Notes: a model not told the origin generated them from the sequence alone. A stretch of 64,000 bases of DNA from Scleroderma bovista (GCA_037178675.1 JAYMGJ010000157.1:124001-188000), one strand, 5' to 3'. Shown: positions 32,750-45,327, counted from the first letter of the stretch. A program made the numbers and translations.

Positions 32750-34508
32750 ATGGGCCATTGGACGCGTCAAGAGGTTGCTGCACGCATCCTCGCCGGAGAA
32801 ACGCTCGTGGTCTACAACAACAGGCTGCTCCGTATCCCCCAGGCATGGCTGAATGCGCACCCCGGCGGCTCCCTTGCCATCCTTCACTTCGTCGGACGCG
32901 ATGCTGCAGACGAGATCGACGCGTATCACTCCCACGACACCCTGCGCAAAATCAAGATGTTTGTCGTCGGCACCGTCGACGCATCCCCTCATGGTTGGGA
33001 GCCTTTCCAGCCCCCAATAATGACAGGCTGGACCCGTATACCGGCGTCGGATGGCTCCATCACCTGGCACCACGAAGCAACCTCCATTCCTCATCACTTA
33101 TCTTCCGAGATTCTCCTCGTCCACAACCCTGCGTCGCGACAGCACCATCCATCCCTTGCCGACTTGATCCCCCCTCCCTCAACTTTATCGTTTCCCACCC
33201 AAGCCAAACATTCCGCGGCCTATAAACGACTTCATAAACGTGTCATCGATGCAGGTTTATATAGAACTCCTTATTTAACCGGTTATGGTCCAGAAATCGC
33301 TCGATACATCCTCCTGGCCGTGTCGTCTGCCTACGCTTACTCAAACAACTGGTTCATTACCAGCGCTATTTGTCTCGGTCTCTTATGGCACCAAATTGTC
33401 TTCACTGTCCATGATCTAGGCCACATGGGTGTCACTCATAATTGGACTATCGACAGGCTCATTGCCATCATTCTGGCAGACTTCATCGGTGGACTGAGCG
33501 TGGGATGGTGGGTCGATGTGAGTTCTAGAGCCATTATCCACGTCCCACAGCTAACCAGTCTTCTTTCTAGAATCACAACGTGCATCACCGTGAGTATTCC
33601 GGTCTTTCATTATATCCGATGCTTAGCATTCCCCGTCAGTGGTCACGAATCATCCTTCACAGTTGGTGACTCTCCATCATGAATGAATACCGCATTGAAA
33701 CCCCGTTCTTGTCATAGCGATCCTGATATCGAACATCTGCCGTTTATGGCTATCTCGACTGCATTCTTTAACTCACTATGGTCAACATACTACAATCGAA
33801 CGATGACCTTCGATCGATTTACCGCACTATTGGTATCACTGCAACACAAAATATTCTACATCTTACTTGCCTTTGGACGATTTAATCTCTATGTCAATGC
33901 CTATAGCTTTTTAGTTCGAAAGGCTTTCGATCACCGAAGAGCGAGAGGCGGTAGGTGGTCATGGTGGCTCGAAGTCGTCGGCGTCGGCTTCTTTTGGTGT
34001 TGGTTCGGAGCTGTACTCAAGGGATGTGGATCATGGACCATGGCTCTCATCTATCTTCTTGTCTCCCATATCGTCACCAGCCCACTACATGCTCAAGTGC
34101 GTATCATTTCACAAGGTCTGATCTTATTCCTAACGAATCTCTTAGATCGTTCTGTCTCATTTTTCCATGTCTACCGATGATCTTGGCCCGACAGAATCAT
34201 TCCCCCATCGTCAACTTAGGACCACCACCGATGTGATATGCCCTTCATACCTTTCGTTTTTACATGGTGGACTACATCTTCAAGTCACCCACCACCTTTT
34301 CCCTCGCCTTCCACGGCACAACTTGCGAGAGGCCAGTGTGTTGGTCAAACAATTTGCGAAGGAGCAGGGACTGGTATACGCTGAGTTTGGTTTTATTAAA
34401 GGTAATGAGGAAGTGGTTGGTGTCCTCAAGAGGGTTGCGGAGCAGGCTCGCATCGTTGGGATGGTTGCTCACACTGAGATACAGAAGGCGATGAAAAAGG
34501 TGCACTGA
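32750..34508 (+). CDS. Delta-8 sphingolipid (long-chain base) desaturase
   Basis: This front-end desaturase has a fused N-terminal cytochrome b5 domain, probably putting the delta-8 double bond into ceramide long-chain base in the ER. ATG 32750 begins MGHWTRQEVAARILAGETLV. The heme motif is NAHPGGSLAILHFVGRDAAD, with a second His in IDAYHSHDTLRK. His boxes are HDLGHMGVTH, then NHNVHH, which is split by introns near 33519-33570 and 33590. The third is LHLQVTHHLFPRLP, where Gln replaces the usual first His, the hallmark of b5-fused front-end enzymes. Several hydrophobic stretches support a membrane protein. Stop 34508. Fatty-acid delta-6 type enzymes share this layout, so the substrate is inferred from what fungal relatives do. 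It is divergent from PAL1 (253 bases). Confidence 0.88.
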
Positions 34509-34716
34509 AGTGTTTCTCGTGGACTAGACATCAGACCATAGTTTTTTGATACCCACGCACTCCTGATAGCCATGATGATACCACCGGACATTTGGAAGAG
34601 ATACAATGATCATAAGCATGGATGTGGGCATGTGGTACATGCAATAACCTAGGAGTGGCATACTGCGCCCAGATTTTATACGGGGATATGGCACAATGTC
34701 AAACAGAAGGTCAAGT

Positions 34717-35505
34717 TTACTTCTTCTTGTTTGCCTCCTCTTCCTCCTTCTGCATAGACGGCAAAATGGTTAGCTTGATGGGGCCACACGAAGGATACAC
34801 CAACCTTTGCAGCCCGTATTTTGCGGACACCTTCGTACCGTGCGTCGGCGCGGGCCACGCGGAGGGTTCGGAAGGCATCGAAAGACCGCTCCTCCTCTGT
34901 AATTTTGCGGGGGGTCTCGTGTACGTAGGGATCGGGAAGGGGGAGGTTGGTGCGTACAGTCTGGGCTTGGAGATCGTCGCCCTGTACCAGGTCAATCGCA
35001 GGTTCGCAGAAATAATCACCCAGATACGTACAGTAGAGTCTCCTTTCTTGGGCTTCCCAGCCTTCTTGGGGAAAACGATCAAACGGGCCTTGTAGGCCTT
35101 CAGCCTCTCGACGTTCAGTTGCTTCCCCTCCTCGCTTAGATTTCTCCTCCTGTGGTCCACAACAATCCCAACACCCCGGGCCTCCTTGCGGTTGATTCCC
35201 GCCTCTTTGAGTTCGGCCAGCGTAAAACCGCGGCCCTCACGGACTTTGCGGTTGTAACGGACAGTTTGGCCACGCACAGCTGGGCGGAGCAGCTCAAGTG
35301 GACGAACACCAAGCCTGGCAGCCTTGGCCTTGCGCGCGTTTCGTCTGCGGAGTTTACGGCCGGGCTGGTCGAACCAGGTGCGCACCCGACGCTGCCAGTC
35401 CTTGTGGAAATGGTTGGCGTGAAGAACTATCGTAGTGGATAGTTAAGCATGAAAATTGGATCGGATAACGAGATAGAACATACCGTTGTTGTGTCGGAAA
35501 CCCAT
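34717..35505 (-). CDS. RPL13: 60S ribosomal protein L13 (eL13)
   Basis: This is a large-subunit cytosolic ribosomal protein. ATG 35505 gives MGFRHNN, and an intron at once follows. The body continues [80 protein letters not shown], and [16 protein letters not shown]. Two more introns remain before [20 protein letters not shown] and the Lys/Glu-rich end [11 protein letters not shown] at 34717. The 5' UTR seems to contain a long intron: the minus strand shows a GTGAGT donor near 35670 and a CTCCACAG acceptor near 35516, about 11 bases before the ATG. The gene is complete, with strongly C-biased codons as expected for a ribosomal protein. Confidence 0.95.
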
Positions 35506-36368
35506 GTCTTAGATCTGTGGAGAAAGTTAGCATTTCATTCAAGATGCACGACATCTAGCAGTGTCAAGGTAAATCCATCGCAGTACGCCATTGGATTTTA
35601 GCCTTGCAGGGGTGTACCGTCCAACCAAACACAAAGGAAAGTCACGGATGAGCATGGACGTGGTACTCACCTTGAGCGGGCTTTCTTGACGCTGTCGACG
35701 GCGATGAGGCTCACTTGCTTTCGGTTTAGCGGCAGTTTCCTCCAATTTGATGCTCCGACTGAATGTCACGTGACTTTGCCCCACAAGCCCCTGTAGCTTC
35801 TACTAGGAGAATAGCGTCACTGTTGTTCCTCTGGACTTCACAGCGACAGTATGCCATCACTGCATATGATCCATCTGCAACTAATGAGCACATAAGAACC
35901 CGGACGGACGAACCACGGATCCTCTTGGACCGGCCTCTCCCCACTCTCGCTGGCATCATGATGGGCAGTGCGCACTGCTGCCACAGACTATCATATGGTG
36001 ACGATCAGTTTCACACAGCTGGATCGATACGACACTGCACAAGTCTAACCAAATGTAGGGAATGATTGAGTGCGTCTTCTCTCGAAAGACACATTCTGCC
36101 ACAAGGATAGTAATCGAAATTGGAATGCACTGGCTGACTACGCTGTAATATAGTTCAGCTATAAAGCCCCGTCTCGTCAGCGCGCAGAAAGAAGAAAGGA
36201 TATGTTGTCGATCCACATCATTGTACAGGAAACCGCCAACTAACTTCCTGTGCGTGATTATGTAAGTAGATGACCGTGAGTGAAGCCCTGTCACGCTGTG
36301 GGCGGTCTTTCCTACTTACTTAAAGTTTCTTTTCCCTTTCCCCCGTATCTTGTTTACATTTCCCGAGG
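35506..36368. promoter_or_regulatory. Divergent intergenic RPL13 / membrane protein
   Basis: About 860 bases. The part to about 35690 is RPL13 5' UTR with its intron. The rest should hold both promoters. A CT-rich tract (about 36325-36345) lies just before the plus-strand gene. Several open frames on both strands, such as 35956-36294 minus, show no recognisable motif or codon bias, and I leave them out. Confidence 0.35.
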
Positions 36369-37926
36369 ATGCGCTCGAGGTACATCCTGTGGTCCCTCAT
36401 ACCCCTTTCTTTGTGCATTTTGGTAGTCGATGCGTTTAGCGTCACAGTGGGAACAGCCACTCAATGTGGTCCACTGACTATCTCATGGTCGGGTAAGCGC
36501 TTATGTGTTTTTGTTAGATTGTCACCCATTTCTATTGGTGAATTGATCAGGTGGTCAAGGCCCCTATGAGATCATGGTGTTCCCGGTACGTCGTCTGCTA
36601 TGCTATTAGACGTATACATTGATAACACATGAAAAAGAACTTTTCAATTCCAATATTTTATTCAGTTCCATCCACGGCGTACAGTGGAAACAAGGGCTCT
36701 TACTCCATCTCTCAATTATCCCTACCTCAAGGAACCACATTCGTGCTTACCATGTCAGACTCCACTGGGTTTGCTACGGGAGGTACCAGTAATCTAATTA
36801 CTGTTGGGAGCCCCACTGGCACCTCTACCTGTAACACCACCCCTCCGTCTATTCCCTACACCTTTAGCTTGTCACCCAACACTCCGCAACAATGCGCGTA
36901 CGTTCATGCTCTGTATGCCACCCGCTCTGTTGCTGAATTTCGCTTAGATCGAGTGTTTTCTCCGAATACCAAAGCGCGGTGCTCCCTGTGACATTCTGGG
37001 TTAGGAGTAATACGTCTCGACCCTTGCATTCTTTTACTCATACATAATCCAACCTAATCCAGGGACTTATTCCGGGTGGCGAGTCCTTTGTCATTCAGGC
37101 AGGTGTATCGGCGTCAAGTTACTCCTGGATCGCAGATGTACCAGCTGGGACTTCGATCATATTTTCTATGATCGACGCTGAAAACAAGAGTGGTGGAACA
37201 TCCCAAATCGAAGTCGTCGAGCCCTCTGGGGACTCATCTTGCCTCAGCAGTCACTCACCTTCGTCGACTTCTAGTGTCCCACAATCCTCTTCTTCCGCAT
37301 CCTCACCTTCTCAAACTGGTTCTAGTACCCCATCCAAGTTCTCTACTGCTACTATCATTGGGGTAGCTGCTGGAGGAGTAGTTGCGCTTGCGGCGTTGGT
37401 ATTTCTTGGGCTGTGCCTTGCCCGGAGAAGGCGCAAGAAGCGTCCAATGTACACCCTTGATACACCACGTCGTGCGCCTCTTTTAGGCGACCTTCACCCC
37501 GAGCCGAATAACTTTACACCCCAGAACGGCATACCGTACCGAGACCGTGTCCAGTCTTCTGTTCCGCTTGATACAGCGACGTCACCTACCCCGCTCCTAT
37601 CCTCACTAGGCACTTACGACTCACCCTCTGCTTCAACGTCAACGCCCTCCCCTCCCAACTCCTCGATTATGGCATCATCTGGTGGTAGAAAAGGTCCCAT
37701 GACCGTTTTAACGCCAGCGCGCTACATTGTCCATACCGATGCAGAGGATACAGGAGCTGAAGTTATTGAACTTCCACCGCAGTACTCCGAACGGCAGGTG
37801 CCTGGATTGCAACCGAGACCGATGTCGTCGATCTCCGAGTATGGTCCCACAGATTTGGCCTATGCCTCGGATGCTTTCCAGGATCAACCTTCACTTTCCT
37901 ATCCGCGGCGTCGTCCGCCACCATGA
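36369..37926 (+). CDS. Secreted-type single-pass membrane protein of unknown function
   Basis: ATG 36369 opens a clear signal peptide (ILWSLIPLSLCILVVDAFS). Two similar beta-rich ectodomain units follow. The first has CGPLTISWSGGQGPYEIM, SYSISQLSLPQGTTFVLTMS and GFATGGTSNLITVGS. The second has PYTFSLSPNTPQQCA, SASSYSWIADVPAGTSIIFS and GGTSQIEVVEPSGDSSCL. A Ser/Thr/Pro-rich, probably O-mannosylated stem comes next, then one transmembrane helix (GVAAGGVVALAALVFLGLCL) with a RRRRKKR stop-transfer run near 37420-37445. A 150-residue Pro/Ser-rich cytoplasmic tail ends at 37926. The layout suggests a cell-wall or surface sensor, but I recognise no named family. About five introns lie in the first 700 bases. 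Confidence 0.75.
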
Positions 37927-38401
37927 TTTCGTGCATCCTTCAACTATTGTATGCCTGGGACACACAAAACAAGTGGAATAACAAATGCAACATCTTGGAT
38001 ATTGCGTCGATTCTTCGTTTTCCTTACAATTATTGGATACTTTCCTTAACGACTTCCCCTCCCTTCGTGATTTTTCATTTTTTCGTCCATGTTTTTTGTG
38101 GATATTACATACTACCACCGGCCAACAATGTATCCACACGCTAAGAGACTAGCTGCTGTTGAATACCATCTCCAATTCCAGACTCGCGCGGTTCCGCACA
38201 GACGTAGACACATGAATATGCTATGCAAAGAACAGGTACTTAAACAAGATAGCATGGTAAAGAACAAGAAAAGTGATGACAGTCTGTAATTAATACATAC
38301 GAGCTACAAGGAACCCACATCAAGGGGCTCCTGTCCCCAAATCCTGCGCAGCTTAGTGAGCTTCCAGTGACCACTCCGTCAGTTCCTGGGTGGATGTGCC
38401 C
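37927..38401. other. Convergent intergenic region
   Basis: About 475 bases, AT-rich, between the stop of the membrane protein gene and the stop of the unknown minus-strand gene. It contains T-rich stretches (38060-38095) and is probably two 3' UTRs. I see no gene. Confidence 0.4.
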
Positions 38402-39835
38402 TCATGGAAGGGATTCTACGTCCTCATCCAGGTGTTGTCTAGAAAAGGCATCGATCATTGAGTCATGGTCTTTGCGACGCTTGTGTCTCCTCCGCCTGTC
38501 TTCCTTTATGATGCGTTCAATACGCCGACGGATTTTAGCGTGAGTTCTAGGGTCGATTACAGCGAGGCTGCATTTGTAACACGCGAGTTCGATACTCGCA
38601 AGCAGACGGAGTGTCTCCGAGTTATTCAAGGCCTGATGTAGTTGAGTAGGACACGTGAACAACGGGCAATGGGTAACTGTAATGAATATACTGACATTCA
38701 GGGACCAAGACACGACGCTGCCACCCTCAATACAGCCAAGCACGACGAAGTTGCCGCGTTTCTCAGCTTGCAAATCGGACACCTGCGACTGGCCTTCAGA
38801 ATGAGATTATGAGATTTCAGTCAAAGTATTCTCACCTCCCCAAAGACTGCCAGAACCTTTCCGGAGGTCATAGAGCGCACAACTGGATGGGCATAAATGA
38901 CAAGTACGAACAGGGATAATGGTCGGGGTCCACATACCAACTCGTGAGTTCTGACCCATGAACTCCTGGGAGACAAGCGCACGTCCAAGATATACCCACG
39001 AGTCCCTCTCTGGCCTTCGTATGTGAACCTTAACCTGAATATCTCGGAATTCTTTGGATGGTTGCGGTATTGCTGCAATGCAACACCGTTATGTGGTGGC
39101 ATACAGCCCATGAAAGCTTGAGAACTCCATAGGCATAATTCAAGAAATCAACGCGTACAAGGCATGGATTGGTTATATGGCGCGCCTCCCTGACTCTCCG
39201 ATATGCTCTGGGGGAGCGATGAGGTGCCCACCATTACAGCATCTTCATCCATCTGGACAATGAACATAAAGAGTGACATTAAGACACTAGGGGGAAACGA
39301 CCTACATCGAACATGTCTTGGTGTCTGGGTGGTGTCTAGGGGAGTGCTTGTGGCAGTAGATCAAGCCTTTCAGTGATAGCTCTGGTTTGGTTTTGTGGCC
39401 ACGTGACGTCGTCCAACGAGTCCAAGTAAGTTGTGCTCTGTCAATGTCCATGGCAGCGTTGAGTGTACTGAGTGTGTCTACTGAATTATTTCCATTGCCT
39501 ACAGATTTGCAGGAATTTGGTTTCTTTGGCCACTCCTCAACCGCACCACTTCCTGGTAAGACGCATAGACTATCGCTCAATTGATCCGGGCTACAGTAAG
39601 GGAGGTACATGAGATCCGAATCAGCTTCTCTTTCTGTCAAAGGACCGTACTTGAGATCAGGCATATCTTCTCCGCTAAAGGCGATCTATGCAAGTTAGCT
39701 AAATATTTTGTCACTGCTCTACTTACAGCAAAGATCCGCACAAATGCCGACTGAAAGCCTCCACTGGCCTTAGAATATAAATCAGATACATACGATCAAA
39801 AGTAAAACAGTGGTGGTGTCGTGTAATTTTCGCAT
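38402..39835 (-). CDS. Hypothetical multi-exon protein
   Basis: I do not recognise the family. A coherent spliced reading starts at ATG 39835: MRKLHDTTTVLLLI, intron (GTATGT to TTCTAAG), ASGGFQSAFVRIFA, intron, then IAFSGEDMPDLKYGPLTERE and ADSDLMYLPYCSPDQLSDSL. Later exons read MDEDAVMVGTSSLPQSISES, NGVALQQYRNHPKNSEIFRL, RFTYEGQRGTRGYILDVRLS, VLAVFGE, QAEKRGNFVVLGCIEGGSVV and ETLRLLASIELACYKCSLAV. The C-terminus is strongly basic (ERIIKEDRRRRHKRRKDHD) and ends LDEDVESLP at 38402, so nuclear location is possible. The ATG is 51 bases downstream of the TAF5 stop on the same strand. Splice signals fit throughout, which argues for a real gene, though exon limits at 39250-39450 are uncertain. Confidence 0.55.
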
Positions 39836-39886
39836 TTCGATACAACATAGTACTTGTACATCGGTGCTGCGAATCCAGGCGAGCTA

Positions 39887-42609
39887 CTATCTCGAGTCAG
39901 TCGGGAGGTAGTAACCAGCAGCCAAACCAAGATTTCGGGACGTGAACTGAACACTGATGATAGGTGTCCGCTTCGTTGGAAAGGTTGCAAGGAGGTCGGT
40001 CCTGTTGTACAGTGAGAAGACAAGCATAGTATAACAGATTCACCATACGTTTCATTGCTCTCCTCCCCCGCACGGAGTGGAGACGGTTCCTCCGTTCCAT
40101 TTTGGCGAGGTTTCCCTTGGTTTCCTGCGCTCTTGACATCCCAACATCGTACAGTCCAATCAGCGCCTCCGCTGATCAATAATGAAGTTTCGGCGCTAAA
40201 GGCTAATGAATAGATAGAAGCTGTGTGTCCGGTCATTTTCTTAATGCGCCGACCAGAGCCAAGGTCCCAAAGATTGATCGCGAGATCTTCTCCTGCGCTC
40301 GCAAGGTAGCGACCATCCGGGCTAATTGCGAGTGTAGATAGTGTTCCCTGGTGACCGATGAATACCCGAACGCAAGTCCCGCGTTGGACATCCCATAGGC
40401 GGGCAGTCCAATCACTCGAACCAGTTGCCAAATACAACGAATTTGGATGGAAACGCACACACTTAGTAGCAGTAGCAGTAGTGGGTTAGCATGTCCATAC
40501 ACTGGTCCGTCGGGTACACTCACATCAACGTCACTCAAATGGCCAGTATATATTCGTAAGCAGGATGTGCGATCGGTTGACCATAATCTAGCCGTCCTAT
40601 CTCGGCTAGCAGTTGCAAAATAAATACCCATGGGACCCCATTGTACGTCCCAAACAGGATTTTGATGGCCGCGGTAAACAACAACGTTCGACATTGTATC
40701 CAGAGACCAGAGTCGAGTGGTTGCGTCAGCAGATGCGGAAAGTAGGTGCTTGGGAGGTGCCGCAGAACCGCCAAGGGGGTCAAATGAGAGCGAGTATACT
40801 GGACCACTATGTCCAATTAATTTTCGAGTGGTACTCCCCTCTGGCTCCTGCAGGCGTGAAACCGATGTGGCTGATGAGAAGGTTGATCAGATTCACAGAG
40901 CACCGCAGTGTCACTCCCTTACAGTCTCTCACGGATTCTGGTGAAATATCGCTACGCAGGCCCTTAAGCTTCTCGCCTTTTAGGCTCCATAAGCGGATGT
41001 AACTTTCAGAGAACCCTGCTGCCATTAAGCTAACATCTGGCGAGAATGTGCAGGACGGAGAACTGAGAAAGTGCCAGTCAAATTACAAGTCATGTCATGG
41101 AATTCATAGACATACCCAGCGCCAACGTCATGCAGAGTGTAAGCACAGATGCTAGGTAGGGCTTTAGCCCGTGCAGAGGGCCCCTGGGCGGAGTTCAAGT
41201 CCACAGAGGTCAAAGCGGAAGGTTCGAGTCGTATCCTCTTTCTTGCGTCACGGACTTTTTCGACCTCTCTCTGCACATCGATGGTTTTGAATGAGGAGGG
41301 ATGGGGAAGAAGGTCCGCCTCGGTAGGTGAGACAATGCCAGGTGCTGTCTGTGGTCGAGTAAAATGTGCATCATACTGTGCAGTGATGTCTCGGTCTAAC
41401 ATCGCTTGTTCGCGTAGAGCGCGCTCTGTCTCAACGCGAAGATCTTCAGGCATGGGAGCTGGTCCAAGCTTCAGTTCGCCTTTGAAGGCGTTGAAAGTAA
41501 GGGGATTTGGGATAGACGATGAATTATTATTATGAGCCCCAGCTTTCGGAATGAGCGATGAAAGTAACCCTGTAGATTCCTCCCATGCATTGGGAGACAC
41601 TACTGCGGTACTTGTATTTGTAACTAAACGGCACATGAGCAACGTACGAGGGAGAAAAATAAAGGCCCACCGTCAAACCGTAGATGGTTGTTGACAACTC
41701 GCATTACCGCTGCCCTCCCTCTTTTCCCCCTTTCACCAGAGAAACCTTCACCAGCACCAAGGGCTTCACCACCGACACCTTCCGTCAACCAGCCTACGAG
41801 AAGGCTGAAACCCGATCGGCTCATTCGCATAACATATTTCTCGCTACGAAAACGGTGTGCTAGTTCATCATTTTGGACATGCGACGGTAGTAGTAAAGTT
41901 GATAGGTGGTGTAGAGTCACATTATGCATAGGTGCCAGTGACGGCGAAAATGTCGCATGAAATCGTAGAGCTGGTGGGGATACTTGGATGTAGGATTACA
42001 CAAAAGTTGGGCGGTACACTTACCAGCTTCTTTGAATCCTTTTTGCACGAGATCGAGGTAGAAATGACAGAATATCGGAAAAAGTATTGGGCGGAACTCC
42101 GGCTACCAAACATTCTGGTTTAGAACGGATTCACGTTGAACTTCGACATGAAATACCTTATACATATCTAACGATCCCTCTACCCATGACTCGAGCTCCG
42201 TGAAGCCTTCGTGCTTGTCTGTTGGATCCATGGAAAGAATATCTTCTGCACCAGTAGTACCTAAACTGGAAATCAAGCTCTGGATACTGGGTGGGTTTCC
42301 CATCGTGTTCAGTTCCTGGAGGACGTTTGAACTGTCCTTGAGGACATTCTCGCCCGGTCGCGAAGGCTTTGATGCAAATACTGCCAGTCCACGGATGAGG
42401 TCTTCAGGAGACACCGTCTTCTCGGCCCCTTCGGTGGTGGCACTCTCTATCGTCTCTAGGAGAGCAGCCTCTGCATTCTTGTGGCCCCGAGCGCGCAGAT
42501 AGTCCAGAACGAGTCGATCCACTTGATTCGCGCTCTGGGTCACATCTTGAGAGTTAGCATTTGCAGGTGAACCTCCTGTAGGCGAGGCAGCAGGGGTGGA
42601 GGCCGACAT
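39887..42609 (-). CDS. TAF5: Transcription initiation factor TFIID subunit TAF5
   Basis: TAF5 is a scaffold of TFIID (and SAGA) in RNA polymerase II initiation. ATG 42609 starts MSASTPAASPTGGSPANANS. A LisH-like helix pair (QVDRLVLDYLRARGHKNAEA) is followed by the TAF5 N-terminal domain (FTELESWVEGSLDMYK; FFESFLHEIEVEMTEYRK read oppositely is a shadow). A linker with PSSFKTIDVQREVEKVRDAR leads to the WD40 propeller: NVVVYRGHQNPVWDVQWGPM, FATASRDRTARLWSTDRTSC, LYLATGSSDWTARLWDVQRG, TLAISPDGRYLASAGEDLAI, MTGHTASIYSLAFSAETSLL, SGGADWTVRCWDVKSAG. The C-terminal signature DLLATFPTKRTPIISVQF ends YLPTDSR at 39887. About 10 introns. Both the helical and propeller halves are complete. Confidence 0.94.
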
Positions 42610-43048
42610 CTCGATATTGCGGGGGGAGGCAAATGATTAACCACAACGCGAGCTTTGGCTTCGCGAATTACATAATAACGTCCAGACATTCAAAAGTTGA
42701 TCAAGATCGATGACATATTCAAAGAAAAGCAAGGATCAAATTTCATGCACCACCGTAACATAATAACCAATCCTTTAGCTTGCCATTATTCCATGCGTAC
42801 TAGATCCACCTTTTCATGTAAATCAGAAACCTACTTTTTGTTGATCCTAATTTGTACCCACATCATAGAATTAATGATGCCCGTACTAGTACGGAACCGT
42901 GGTATGGCACAAGGAGAACAGAGATATGCCATCATTTAAAACTAACAACTGCACTCACAAATTATATAGCACACGTAAAATACACAAGTCTATCAATACA
43001 AAAGAATGGCTAATTCAAAGCGAGAGCGAACATGCGACGAGTTGCAAG
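42610..43048. other. Intergenic noxA/TAF5
   Basis: About 440 bases, AT-rich, with both flanking genes on the minus strand. It should contain the noxA 3' UTR and the TAF5 promoter. A plus-strand open frame (42697-42939) has no motif and an AT-driven composition, so I do not call it. Confidence 0.4.
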
Positions 43049-45090
43049 TTAAAAATGCTCCTAGATGATATGGGTTGTTTTTGAAGTGGTCGCACGAAGC
43101 ACACAGAGACGCACCTTGGCGAAAGTGAACACAACACTTCGACTGGTATGCTTCTGAGTAACTTCCTTGATGGTTGTGGCGAGACCACCAGGCCCACAGA
43201 AGTACGTCTGATCCAAGATAAGTACAAGACATCGAACATACAGAAGGACGTACTCCGACTTTGGTCCTTAACTGAGCTGAGCAACCAGGTAGGTACCTCC
43301 CAATTTCTATTGCGTCTCGGATGCGACGATAAATGCTGTTCCAGTCGGGCCGCCCAAACATAGTGCGAGTGTGAAGCAAAGTAAGGGGGTCATATTCTGC
43401 ACCAGGATCGTTTACTGCAATGTTCCAGAACATATTCTCATCAATCTTCTGCGTCAAGTAAATGTTGATACGCAGAAAATTTGCTACGGAGGAACCCTCA
43501 ACAATAAGAACATACATGACTGACGAAGTGAAACTTACGGTCAAGTTGAGCAGCTTCGACATCGCGAAGAAGGGATTGGAACCATCCAAATGATGGTGAA
43601 TCACGGCAAATCCAAAAGAATTCGACCCTACGGAGAGAACCAAGGTTTCCTCCCTTCTGCCGATACCAGATGTGCTTAAGGATAGAGGCGAAAGGTGTGA
43701 CCCCTGAGTAGGCCGATCAGGCGATGAAAAGTTAAGTTTATCATACAAACATACCGATGCCAGCGCCAATGAGTATAGCGACTTCGTTGTCAAAGACAGC
43801 CTCTGCAGGAGCACCGTATGGACCGTCGATACGGACTTTAGGTAAGGGACGAGTGGCACAACCAGCATCAAGCTCGACAAATGAGCCGCGATTCCTATCA
43901 TAGTCATTATCTTTCTCGACACCCTTGATAGCAGCCTTCGTCATGGTAGCAACTACCGAAGGCCCGCATCCAAGACGCTCGCCAAGAGCATGCGTCCAGT
44001 CACCCACTTGACGGACATGAATGGAAACATATGCATCCTCAGGGGCCGAAGTGATAGTGAACTACCAAGATATGTATTAATGAATGCGATGGTTCAAATC
44101 AACACTCTGAAAGGAACATACAGGATGCCACTGCCACTTGGATATTTCGGGGACCTGAATGAAAAGCCACTGACCAGCAGTGTATTTAAATTTGGGTTTG
44201 ACGATTCGCAGTTCCATAGCACCACTAGGGTGAACGAAAACCTTTGACAGACTAGTGGCTTGTCTGGCACGGTACTCGCGGATCATCCTCTCTGAAAAGT
44301 AAGCGATGCCGGGCCAAATGATGAACCGCCAGCTCTCGTAGCCCAGGCAATGTTGGGTGGAGTAGAAGGGAAAGGTGTCGATGTAGTCCGGATCCACCGA
44401 ATCGCGAACAAAACAGCCAGTTGCGTGTGTATACAGTGCGAGGAAAAAGAAAAAGGCCAAGTGATGGGTGTACCAGAAAGCCTCGAAGCACTGGTGGCGA
44501 ATTTTGCGGTGGGCGGTTGTGTACATTAATAACATAATTAATAGCATAAAATGACCCGTGATACCGCCTGCTTGAGTGTAATGAATGGCCAGCGCTGTCT
44601 CTTGGCGAACCTCTGATGCTGCTGTTCAAATACGGTGGTTAAATTATAAAAGAACACTTACGAGTGCGTTCAACATTGAGGAAGTTGACATAATGGGCAG
44701 TGGTGTGTACCATGGCCCAAAATGCCATGGAGTACGCGACTTGGCGATGGAACCATATGTTCTGATCGGCCGGAAATATCCAAGTAAGCTTAGGTCGGAC
44801 GATACGGATGACATTGCGTAACATGGGGACAAGCAAGAGACCTGCATCGAAGGCAAGCGTCAAGCCTGCGCCCCGAGAAATCCAAACTGAGTATTGCAAC
44901 TTGTTGAGAGCGGCCAGCCGTGTATTGGTTGCCTGGGGACGAGATGAGAAAAAAAGATGAAGATGAGATACGGACGAACCTGGAAGTACCAGCCCAGTGC
45001 AAACAAAGCCAGTTGGACGCCGTAGAAAATGACATTGAAGACAAGACGCCTCGGAACGAGAAACTCCTTGCGGAACCATGACACGGACAT
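43049..45090 (-). CDS. noxA: NADPH oxidase, NoxA type
   Basis: This membrane flavocytochrome passes electrons from NADPH to oxygen, making superoxide for hyphal differentiation and fruiting. ATG 45090 gives MSVSWFRKEFLVPRRLVFNV. The ferric-reductase core has WISRGAGLTLAFDAGLLLVP, FHRQVAYSMAFWAMVHTTAH, and FEAFWYTHHLAFFFFLALYT, holding the paired heme histidines. FAD binding is at KYTAGQWLFIQVPEISKWQW then HPFTITSAPED across an intron. The NADPH region has VRIDGPYGAPAEAVFDNEVA, ILIGAGIGVTPFAS and TYFCGPGGLATTIKEV. A last intron leaves the terminal FAKEHF before TAA at 43049. There is no EF-hand and no long N-terminal extension, so it fits NoxA rather than NoxC or Rboh types. About eight introns; intact. 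It is divergent from the NUP155 gene (237 bases). Confidence 0.93.
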
Positions 45091-45327
45091 GGCTGACGGA
45101 GTGAGTCCAGCTCGGTGGGGGATGAAACGGAGAGTCGATGCCCCCAGTCTCGGATTTGACTGGGTAGCCCACATGCTTCCGAATGCAAGCCACCGTGCCC
45201 ACGGCGACCGTCGCCAACAATGAATATTGCAGTCCTGGATTACTAACCAGGAAAGGCAAGTATGTGGCTGTGACCGAACAAGTCAAAGCCTTGAACGAGC
45301 TCTCAACACTCCGGGTCCCAGTCTGCC

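Noticed and set aside
32468..33097. 209-codon open frame on the minus strand
   Set aside because: It overlaps the PAL1 start and the b5 domain of the desaturase and shows no motif.
35956..36294. 112-codon minus-strand frame between RPL13 and the membrane protein gene
   Set aside because: No family features, no codon bias, and no promoter or splice context was visible.
41218..41234. Second B-box-like sequence (GGTTCGAGTC)
   Set aside because: It lies in the TAF5 coding sequence on the opposite strand and no cloverleaf can be drawn.
42697..42939. 80-codon plus-strand frame in the noxA/TAF5 gap
   Set aside because: AT-rich composition alone explains the lack of stops.
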